Source of the DNA: Latrodectus hesperus
Lineage: Eukaryota > Arthropoda > Arachnida > Araneae > Theridiidae
Direction of reading: 5' to 3'
NCBI GenBank assembly: GCA_037975125.1
Contig: CM075857.1
Coordinates: forward strand, 94,854,214-94,918,213
Length of the DNA: 64,000 bases
In this document: positions 35,263 through 45,332 of the stretch, piece after piece
Position numbering within the stretch: position 1 is the first letter of the stretch
Layout of the letters: the number at the start of each line of letters is the position of its first letter
Program-made: the position numbers and the translations under genes
The notes under the pieces: model-generated
Seen by the model: only the letters and a program-made list of their open reading frames with translations
What the model was told of the DNA's origin: nothing
Databases searched by the model: none

Positions 35263-35745
35263 TTATAATAATTATGATAAAAAAGCCTTAATTTCATCTT
35301 CAAGAATATAAATTTAAAGGTTTCAGCAATCGTCTTTAACTGTACAAAAAAGATCAAGTTCGCATTTAACATTCTCCACGATAACTGACGCCAATAAGTA
35401 AATAACTAAAGATCTAAATTGCAGTTTTTTTAAATATTCCATGCATGTTAATTTCGATATGACATTTTATGAGGGATGGTATGGCTATTAGGGACTTTAT
35501 TTAAATTGTTAAACTCCCTATTATCCACACTAAACTGTTTCAGAGAAAAGTCAGATATCAATATCCAGATATTAATAGCAATTAGGAACGGGCCATTTGG
35601 AGGTATATCTTGCCATCAACTCAATTTTTACCTATGAGCTGCATTGGATCAGTGAATATGAATACCATAATGAACTCAATTATATAAATGGGCTACAAAG
35701 AGCAATGGGCGCTTTGCTACAATTTACAGTTTAATAGGTGTAGAC

Positions 35746-36334
35746 CATGGGTTCCCAAACTTTTTCTCGTGGACCACTTTCCAAGTTTTATTATTTTCGA
35801 CAGACCCCCTGCTGCAGATTTCTACTATTGAAAACTCTAAAAATATCTACCCCCTAAATTAGGAGTGTTAAGAAAGGAAAAAAAAGAAGTAGCACATTTT
35901 CTTGTGTCCTATTTATTAAAATAATATACTTGTGGTTATACAAAATTATAAATATTTACTATTAAACAATCACAACAATTGACAAAAAATCAACAAAGAA
36001 CTCTGAAATGTAAATAAAAATAATCTAATTTTAATGAGATGGCGCTCAGGTGGCACTTTGCAAGTCTCGACATGTGGTGCACACTCTTGTACTATTATCT
36101 ATTGTTCTATTCGTTTCTGTGTTTGAACTTCAGGTCTCACATATTTTTGAGTACCTACTGATGAATATCATTTGGTTACGTCGTACGTATGCCAAAATGT
36201 TTATTCTTTATTATGAAAACCAGAAAATTTACCAATTTACCACAACAGACCCCTGCATTCTTTTTACATCTATGTGGATCCCCATGTGGTCTTCTATGGA
36301 CTCCTGGTCTACCTGGATACTTTGGGAACCTATG
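35746..36334. mobile_element. non-autonomous hAT-type element, copy 2 (589 bp)
   Basis: The termini CATGGGTTCCCAAA and (reverse) CATAGGTTCCCAAA match copy 1. The body aligns with copy 1 in inverted orientation over most of its length, including shared tracts around CTTGCAAAGTG/CACTTTGCAAG. The flanking 8-bp duplication is weak (GTGTAGAC versus GTGTGTAT). No coding capacity. Confidence 0.7.
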
Positions 36335-36389
36335 GTGTGTATTGTTGTAAAATTTTTTAACATATTTCTGTGAAGACTAGATCGTGTGT

Positions 36390-36687
36390 TGTTGCACCAG
36401 CATGCCTCCCAGTACCTAGCTCTAAGTTGGGTTCCACAAGTTAGATCGAAGCAACTGGGTGCAAAGTCTTCGTGATTTGCCAGAAAGCAAAGATCAAGCA
36501 GAAGACCTGTATGGCCTGCCCCCATACAGATATCATTTCACTTGGAAGACATTGCGACTATTCCCAGTTTTAGCGTACCCCAGTCGCCTTTACTCAGACA
36601 TCATGGATGTTCGGTTAAGCCAGGACTCGATCTCATGTCCTTCCGATAATGAAGACGACACCATAACCAAAAGGCCACAGCGTCCTA
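36390..36687 (-). mobile_element. tRNA-derived SINE, family F, full copy
   Basis: A reverse copy of the 56.3 kb element. TAGATCGTGTGT (36378-36389) and TAGATCATGTGT (36688-36699) form an 11/12 target duplication. The body contains the reversed AAGCAGAAGACC and GGACTCGATCTC. Confidence 0.8.
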
Positions 36688-36751
36688 TAGATCATGTGTA
36701 GTAGTCGCGTGTTATGTGGTGAAACTCACAAAATTTTGATTGATTTGGCTT

Positions 36752-36895
36752 ATTTGTCGCTCAGGGTCACCTTTTTTGCATGAGCGGCTAATTAAGTGGA
36801 TTTCGAACTACTACAAAAACATTTGTACTCAAGATGGGATTCGAACACAAACCATTCGTCAGAGCAAGAACATTAATCATTCGGCTACTATCTAC
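36752..36895 (-). mobile_element. older family B SINE
   Basis: It aligns with the 60.7 kb copy (TTGTCGCTCAGGGTCACC, GGATTTCGAAC, GGGATTCGAACAC, CATTCGGCTAC), with many substitutions. Orientation is the same as the 60.7 kb copy. Confidence 0.65.
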
Positions 36896-37061
36896 TTTAA
36901 ATAAATTCCCAATACCTTCATCAAAGAGATGTAACACACAAAAGCTGAAATCCTATTGTTCAATTTGGCAGGATCGAAACTGTACTTTTCATTGGAAGGC
37001 TTGTAGGAATTGAACTTCTACAGAGTTTCTGGGTTAGGTATATAGGATTTTCTAACTTTTC

Positions 37062-37379
37062 GCCGTTCTGCCAAGACCGATGGCTGAGTGGTTAGCGCTC
37101 CTGACTCATGAGCTGTGGCTCCTGGGTTCGAATCCCGCTTCGGGCATGGATGTTACTTTCTTTCTCTGTTCTCTCTGTGTTTCTCTGTCCTTACTTCCTT
37201 GATGATGTATGAATGTGGCCCACCCTATAAGCGGGTTTGTGGTGGTATGACGCTGGTAACGCTACTCACCTCCGAGACTTGGTTCACAGGTGCCCGCTGG
37301 GTAACGACAAATGAGTCGCAGTTTGTGGCCTTGTTGTGGCATAGGGTTCAACCCTCATATGCCCGCCGTTGGAAAAGAA
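37062..37379 (+). mobile_element. tRNA-derived SINE, family C, copy 1
   Basis: The head reads CCGATGGCTGAGTGGTTAGC, with B box GGTTCGAATCC at 37125-37135. The body has a CT-rich stretch, CCACCCTATAAGCGGG and GGTTCACAGGTGCCCG, ending in GCCGTTGGAAAAG. AACTTTTC flanks both ends (37054-37061 and 37380-37387). Its head and centre resemble family D but the 3' half differs. Confidence 0.82.
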
Positions 37380-37387
37380 AACTTTTC

Positions 37388-38514
37388 ATTCCAATTCTTA
37401 CTTGAGCCACGGAGATTTTTGTCCACGCTTCTTTGAAAGAGAGTTCAATCAACTAATGAAAGATGTAAATAAGGTTAAAGATAAAAGTATCTTTTCAATT
37501 ACAATGAACCCATCTCATTAGAATGATTATTTAATGAAAAAAACAAATAAATAACAGCAATTATAGCTAACATTTTTATACGGCTAATTACTTAATGGAA
37601 CTTTTTTTAATGAGTCTAAGATAAATGTTTTCAGAGCTGAATAGAGTGTCTTATCATGTATAATTATGCATTCAACTATTCATTAAAAACTATGAAAAAG
37701 AATTTAATTTATCTCTTTTTTTACTGTAAACATAATATATGAACACCATATTACTTTTTGTTATATGGGCAGAGTTTCAATAATTATGAAAACGTAAATT
37801 AAAATGTATCAATAAACTTTACAAAATTGAGGATTATTAGAATCTGTTACCAAATTTACTGCGAAAAGTCAACCCATACTGCCAAAATATGTTTTCAATG
37901 ACTTATTAATTATGAAACCATCAAACATTAGAATAATTATTTTCATCCTTGCAAATAATTTTATATATCGCTGGAATAAATTCTTTTACAAAATTTACAG
38001 GTGATTTTAAATCTTGTTGAGCGAAATTTTTTCAATATATTTGTAAAGAATATTTAATACAGATTTTGTTATAAATACCAAATATTTTAAAAACCTTAAT
38101 AAAAATATTCTGCCGTTATAGTAATTTTCCTTACTGAGAACATTTGATTAAGATATTTTATAAACATTTTTAAAGCTTTCTTCAAACCTTTTGCATATTT
38201 TTTATAAAATAATTTAAATACTTGACTGCAAATATTCCAACGAAACATTTGAGAAATAAATTACCATTGTATTGAAAAATTCTTTAATTATATTTTCAAA
38301 AATACTAAAAATATCAAAAAAAAAAATTCATCAATCCATTTTGTAGTAAAATGTAAATCTTTTAAGGAATTTATACGATTTTTTTTTGATGATTAAAAAT
38401 TTTAAAATAAATAATTAAATTAATGCATAATGAGAGAAAACATTTCTAAGCAGTTGAATTAAATTTTTCCCCATCCACATCTCAGTTATCGATTTTCATC
38501 TATTTATTATAAGC
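37388..38514. other. AT-rich spacer
   Basis: No element or frame recognised. Confidence 0.5.
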
Positions 38515-39020
38515 ATGTTAAGTGCAATGTAACATAATCAATGCATAATGTAATATAAAATGTATGTATAAAATAATATTTGATTATATTATATAATATA
38601 ATACAATATACATAATTTAAGGTCCAATAGCCGACCAACTTGTCTAGTGATCAGCGTGCCTGATTGCGGATAAGGAGGTCCTGGGTTCGATTCCCGGTTC
38701 GGGAATGGATGTACTTTCTCTCTCTGTCTATCCTGTCTTTGTCCTTTCCTTGTATGAATGAGGTGTGGATGGTTGCGTACCCTATAAACGGGTACCTATG
38801 GCATGTGTGTACTAAAGAAGTCGGACTCCACACCAAAAATATGGTTCAGTTGAAAAAGTGGAGCAGCGCACCCCATATTGCCAGCCTAGCTGGCACACAA
38901 CAACAACAACATGTTAAATGCAATGTAATATAATCAATGCATAATGTAATATAAAATGTATGCATAAAATAATATTTGATTATATTTTATAATACAATAT
39001 ACATAATTTAATGTCCAATA
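38515..39020. repeat. long direct duplication flanking a SINE
   Basis: Copy 1 (38515-38629) and copy 2 (38911-39020) are nearly identical AT-rich segments: a few substitutions and one 5-base length difference. The SINE occupies the exact interval between them. Such a layout fits an unusually long target-site duplication, or a SINE at the joint of a tandem duplication. Confidence 0.85.
38630..38910 (+). mobile_element. tRNA-derived SINE, family D, copy 1
   Basis: The head has tRNA-like promoter boxes (TCTAGTGATCAGCG; B box GGTTCGATTCC at 38684-38694). A CT-rich stretch, a central CCCTATAAACGGG segment and GTCGGACTCCACACC follow, and it ends in ACAACAACAACA. It sits exactly between two copies of a ~110-bp direct repeat (listed separately). 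Confidence 0.85.
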
Positions 39021-42000
39021 CATATTGTATTCAGCAAATTAAATTTCAAACTTACATAGAAAAAAATTACAATTTCTTTTTGTAATGTTTCTCAAATTTA
39101 ATGATTTATAAAATTTGTTTTATTTTACATTGTTACAGAATAATAAAAATCTAATTTCACATTTTTAATTTTATGGAATATTTATTAAAAAAAAGGGGAA
39201 AGAAAATATACATTACGGATGCAAAATGGTTACCAAGACATTAAACAACGAATAAAAAAAAATTACCCCATAATATAAACGACTTCGGATGAAAACGATT
39301 GCATAAGCAAACCTTCCTTTCTCGACCAGCAAACGATAAAGGAAAGTAAGAGGGGAGTAAAATGAAAATAAATAAAGCATTCACAATAGAAAACGATGCT
39401 GCTGATTACCATTAAAGCAGCATCAATTCTTTTTCATTCAACCGCATAACGACTTCTGCTTGCAAAAACAGCGACAAAAACGCATAAATAAAAGCGCCGA
39501 AAATGCTTTCCAGTGGAACGTTTATTTAATCTCAAAGGCAATGAATAAAGCTTTTTCGGAATCAAGGCATAACAATAGTCAAGAGAATAAATTCTTAATG
39601 TGGAAAAGTAATTTTTATCTTTTTTGTTTATTTTTTTTTATACTTTAAAGTTTTGGTTGTATTTTTTTAATATTTTTATACATTTTTGGATAATTTTCAT
39701 TAAATAAAATTTTTGATATAATAGGTGTCTAATATTAAATTGAAAAATTAGAAAATAAATCATTGAAATGGATTAAGGTATGGTGCATCTAATGACTAAA
39801 ACCTTTTAAATTTGTTTTCTTTTTCAGAGAAGATGTGTATTTTTTACCTTAATACTTTTTCATAATGTTGTCTTTTATTTAAGCAATTATTTTAAAACTA
39901 AATTCCAAGGTATTTAAGACAGGGTTGGTCATAAGGTGTAAAACATATAAATTAATAAATATGCACTGTTTTTCAAACACTAATCAGTACAAAGTATTAA
40001 TTTTCAAAATATCATATTTTTCAATATTTTATTGTTAAATTAAAATTATTTTTAATCATAATTGCCGAAAAAAAAGGAAATAATGCCAAAATATTGTTTT
40101 TATTGAAGCAATAAATATATAAACTAAATTATATTTTTGCGATTCATTTGATTTTCTGACATTTTCTGACATGATTTTCTGACATCACTATTTCGGAGTT
40201 AATTGAATAGTTAAACATCTTTGGATTTTCTATTTATTTTGCTTTCATAAACAAAACAAATTATGAATGGCAGAACACATTTAAAATATCTATTAGAACG
40301 TACTGTACAGTTGCGATTAAAATAACTGAGATCAAGCGACATTGAACCATAATTTTTTTTTCCAAAACGAAATGGATTTTATTCAGAATATTGCGTACTT
40401 CCGCGGTATCGTGACTTCCGGAAAAATATTGACCACCCTTGAAAATACTGCCGAATATTCTCGCGCATCAAAGGTCAATTGCATATTTTTGGAATACCGG
40501 AATGCCCTGTTTGAAAAGTCCACACCGGAAACGGCGACAGAATCTTCAAGGAGACTCGGAAATGGAATGTGATAATCGAAGACCCTTTCCTCAACTATCC
40601 TTTATCACTGTCCACTTCCGGAAAGATAAAGTGTTTCTTGGAGGACCACTGCGCAATTTCGCTGTACTTCCTCCCTGCTGGAATCAATGTTGCCATTCGA
40701 TAAATGGTAATTATTTCAAACACTTCGCATATAAGTACAATAAACTTGCCAAGACACCTCTTCCAATCAGAGAAAAGTAGTTTTTTAGCATGTGGTTAAT
40801 TACGAAGATATATATAACTAATCGGAAATAAACAAAGATAACACTTTCTATAAAACCAACATTTATTTATTAATATCAATAATATTTAATAGCACAACAC
40901 TAATTATTTAATATATAATTACCTTTAAATAATTTTTTTAAATTAAAAAATATAAATTGATGTCAACAAATGTTAATAGAAATTAGTGATATAACCAATT
41001 TACAGTAATGGTAAAATACTTTCAGTGTAATATCTGTGTAAATTATTATTTTCGAAAAATATATTTAAATTATTTAAAACTGTTTTTTTTATTAAGGTAT
41101 TCTTTTAAGAGGTATATTTGTTGATCCAGTTAGTACTAAGCAAAGTGCAGTAAATCTATGTTGTTCATCCTTTTCTTAAATATTTAATACCTTTATCAAG
41201 TTTTTTTACGGGTCAGAAAATTTTTTTTTTAAATTTAAATTTTTCCCAGTGTTTTAAAACACAGCATTGGTATTGTACACCATTTATATAAATTTACAAT
41301 ATATATGCGGATGATTTTTACATAGGTAGCAATTGTTGAAATTTTCATTAATTTTTCATATTTTCATAGAATTTTTTCTGAACCAACAACTTTATTACAG
41401 AAGCATTGCTTGTAATATTGATCATGTATTTAGAAAGTATATAAAGAATTTCCATTGAATAAAAATTTAATAACTTGTAGTATTGAGTTCATAATAAACC
41501 TTGTTTCTGGAAATCTTAAAAATTTAACAAAAATATTTTTTTATCATTTTTTTTTACAAACTCTTCTTGGGGAAACAAATAAATGGTTACATTGCATTGT
41601 ACACTATTTAACAATAAAAATATGAAAATTTGTTTCCAAAAAAATATATTTAGAAATATTGCGCAAAAAATTGGAAAAATAAAATACTTTATAAATAAAA
41701 TTATAACATTATGACTACATTCAGACATAATTTAGTCAATAAAAAAATCACCAATGTAGGCTACAACTTTCTCATAAAGACATTGAAAAGACATAGAATT
41801 CGAGCACATCAGTTTTAATCGCGTTTGTTTTGTCAGCATTGCAGAAAAGTGTCTTCACATTTGAATTGCATCCAGAACAAGGGGTGACATCATGGGGAAA
41901 GATCTGGAGAACAAGGACGATGGGTCGGAAATTCCCATTCTAAGACAACAATCCCATTCGGAATCACATTAATCTTCTACTTCTCTGCAAGAATTCAAAT

Positions 42001-42357
42001 GTTACATATTCATTGGTTGGGTGTATCTGACGTAAAATCTTGTAACTCTTTATAGGCAACGTCATTAATGGTGAAATATTGTAAAAGGAATTAATGTTCA
42101 TAATTTTAGACAGATGGCGCTTCTAGTTTTGAGTATGTCCTAGTTTTTGTTAAGTGAAGTAGAATTTTAAGTATGTTTCGTACGAGATCATCTCTTTAGC
42201 ATACCCTATTAGTGTTTAGTTCACATTCATTAATCAAACAAATTATTATAACATTCTTATTCACATGTTTATAATTAATTTCAACTACATTTATTAATTT
42301 TATCTCTTTTATGTTATTTTATTATTATAATTTTAATGATTTAGATTTCTTCTCGCA
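39021..42357. other. AT-rich spacer with a GC-richer patch at 40340-40790
   Basis: The patch contains repeated TTCCGG motifs (near 40398, 40425, 40495, 40525, 40616) and overlapping frames of 76 and 113 codons without recognisable motifs. The remainder is AT-rich. Confidence 0.45.
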
Positions 42358-42690
42358 TGCCAACCGATGGCTGAGTGGTTAGCGTTCCTGACTCCTGAGC
42401 TGTGGCCAGGAACGCTAACCAACTCAGCCATCGGGTTCGAATTCCAGTTCGGACATGGATGTTATGTTCTTTCTCTGTTCTCTCTGTGTTTCTCCGTTCT
42501 TTCTTCTGTGATGAGGTATGAATATGGGCCACCCTGTAAACGGGTTTGTGGTGGTATGGCGCGGGCAACGCTACTCGCCTCCGTGACTTGGTTCACAGGT
42601 GCCCGTTGGGTAACGACAAATGAGTAGCAGTTTCTGGTCTTGTGGTATAGGGTTCGTCGCCCAAGTGCCCGCCGTTGGAAAAAAAATTTT
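42358..42690 (+). mobile_element. tRNA-derived SINE, family C, copy 2 with internal snap-back
   Basis: It has the same body as the 37 kb copy, but between the two promoter boxes it carries an inverted copy of its own first 26 bases. 42365-42390 pairs with 42407-42433 across a 16-base loop, with a single unpaired A. The remainder (B box at 42434-42444, body, GCCGTTGG end) is ordinary. Confidence 0.85.
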
Positions 42691-43599
42691 TTTCTTGTAT
42701 TAAAATTCCAAATCGAAAGCAATCAATTTTCCTAGAAATAAAGTCTTCTTACTTACCATCTATCTTAAAATTAACGATCTAAATTAATGTAAGCGTTATT
42801 ACAGTTCATGAGCATAGAGTGACATTGCATTTGATATTGTCTAAAAGCAATAAAACTTTCCTTATATATGGTAATCAGTAAATTTATTATATTTCCTTAA
42901 GGTGGAAATAATTCTAAATATATTCTAATTTTGTGCATTCTCTAAGCTAAAAAAAATTAATATTTCAAAATATGATTCCGATATTACTTCAAAAATTGTA
43001 GATATCTGTTAACAACAGGTTTTTGTTAACTCATACAGCAGCAGTACTGTCATGCAACTGCAATATTATGATATACTTATAACCACTATTGCTCAAAAAT
43101 TATGTTTTAATTGCAAATGGTTCAACCGCTTTTGAAGTCTTATAGCTTCAAATATATGTATGCAGCTAGTTTTAATAACTGACAACATTTAGTTTTAGAA
43201 TATAAAAAAAACATATTTTAAAGTTTTATTTATGGCATTGTTGGTTCTTTTATGATCCACCAGGTGTCAGGATGATAGCAATTTAGAGAATAATAACTAA
43301 TTAAAAGAAAGTTTTTGTATCTTTAAATCAACAGGTTACCCTTGACCTAACTGCTTTTGTTTTTTTCTCTAGAGTTATTTGAAGAACAATATTTACGCAT
43401 AATTTTGTTTACTTAATACACTACCAACAACACTGATTTTACTCCAGTAACATACGCCAGATATGTTGGTGAATACTGTATTTGGGTCGAATTTGCCTAC
43501 TACCGAGATGTTAGTCTTGTAACACGAAGAAGGACCATAAAACACAGGTTAAAACGTGTGAGAAATTTGAAAACGAGTTTTTCCTGTAATGTATCATTC
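42691..43599. other. AT-rich spacer
   Basis: No element or frame recognised before the minisatellite begins. Confidence 0.5.
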
Positions 43600-44100
43600 C
43601 CTATCTTTTGTATAATACTTCTAGATATTTGATGTTTATACCTAGTGCTTATGAATATTTTTAATGTTTGGTGTCTATATCTAATATTTGTGAATAATTC
43701 TAGAAGTTTGATGTTTCTATCTAATGACAAAGAATACTTCTAAGTGTCTGATGTTTGTATCTAGTGTTTTCTAGATGTTTGTAGATATTCTAGATGTTTG
43801 ATGTTTCTATCTAATGACAAAGAAAACTTCTAAATATTTGATGTTTGTATCTAGTGTTTTCTAGATGTTTGATGTAGATGCTCTAGATGTTTGATGTTTC
43901 TATCTAATGACAAAGAAAACTTCGATATTTGAAGTTTGTATCCAGTGTATTCTAGATGTTTGGTGTATATGCTCCAGATATTTGATAAATTCTAGATGTT
44001 TATATCTAATGACAAGGAATACCTCAAGATATTTGAGATATGTATCCAGTGCTTATGAGATTTTTGATGTTATGTGTAATGCTTAGATATTTATATGGAA
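43600..44100. repeat. complex minisatellite with ~90-100-base higher-order unit
   Basis: The segment CTAATGACAAAGAA recurs at about 43721, 43811 and 43904, and as CTAATGACAAGGAA at 44006. It is interleaved with repeated TTCTAGATGTTTGATG and GTTTGTATCTAGTG motifs. Three related short units make one larger unit; the edges decay gradually. Confidence 0.85.
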
Positions 44101-45187
44101 CAGTTTGCGAAATATATTCTTTAAGAACATCCTGAATTATTTTTAATGAATCTGCATTGTTGTTAAAATTTGTAGTTAAAATATTCTATTTTTCTTCTAG
44201 AATAAAATTCACAAATTAGAAAAAGGACACAGTTAATTAGAATAAAACGAATCTTTCTAGATAGATTTTAGAAAAATAAGAGTTCCAGTTCTGGTAAATA
44301 TTTCACGAAATTAATCTCTTTCTAGCACGATGTTAGACAGTTGAGATAAATTGGCCTAAGAAAGCCCTGTTAGAAGGAAATATTAGCCTATACAGAATAA
44401 AAATTCTGATTAAATAATAATTGGTCGTAAAAACATTTAATCTGTTTTTCTAAGGGTAATCTTGGAAAAAGCTAGTTTTCCTTATCACGATTTCTTTAAA
44501 TGGTACTTTATTTTTTATTTCATCTTTACGATTGACCTTTATCTATCAAACCAATTAATTCATTAATATTTTTCAAGATAGTTTATGTTAGCTTAAATGC
44601 TTATCAAAATTAAATATGGAAACTATTATAAAATATGATTTTATTATAATAGTTAAAAATAGGAATAAAATTGGAATTAAACTATTGAGAAAAATAATCA
44701 TATTTAAATGCATGTTTATTAATAATAAAAAATTAAAAGACGTTAAATTACATAACTAAAAACCTAAATCAAACTGTATTTTTCTGTATTTTTTTTTAAA
44801 AATCTCTAAATTTCTAATATGTTTTAATCATTACCAAATAGATGAAAACCTGTAAATTTTCAGCTAGATGATGAAACTAATGATGAGTAAAAAATTATCT
44901 GATTCACAAATTTGACATTAAAAGGAAATCAAAATTATGCAATAGAAAAAACAAAATTCCTTTTTAAAACTCATACAATATTTAATTTTGGAACTATTTA
45001 AATGCCTTATTTTACTTATACTAAGAAATATTAGACAAAATTTCTTTCCTTTGGTGAATTTGTACTAATATTGGCATTGCTTCTTTGTTTAAATAAATTA
45101 TTTGCGGCACTTAATTATATTAATATTTAATATATTAAATAATTTTTAAGTGAATTCATTTTTCATACTGCTTTATAGTTTTGTAAA

Positions 45188-45188
<1 letters not shown>
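44101..45188. other. AT-rich spacer
   Basis: No element or frame recognised. Confidence 0.5.
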
Positions 45189-45282
<94 letters not shown>

Positions 45283-45332
45283 TGTATGTATGTATGTATG
45301 TATGTATGTATGTATGTATGTATGTATGTATA
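45189..45332. repeat. compound (TA)n(TATG)n microsatellite
   Basis: About 66 bases of TA followed by about 78 bases of TATG, one sharp switch between the two. Confidence 0.97.

Noticed and set aside
37078..37150. Possible functional tRNA gene
   Set aside because: It has A and B boxes but no full cloverleaf, and the same head recurs with the same non-tRNA body at 42.4 kb.
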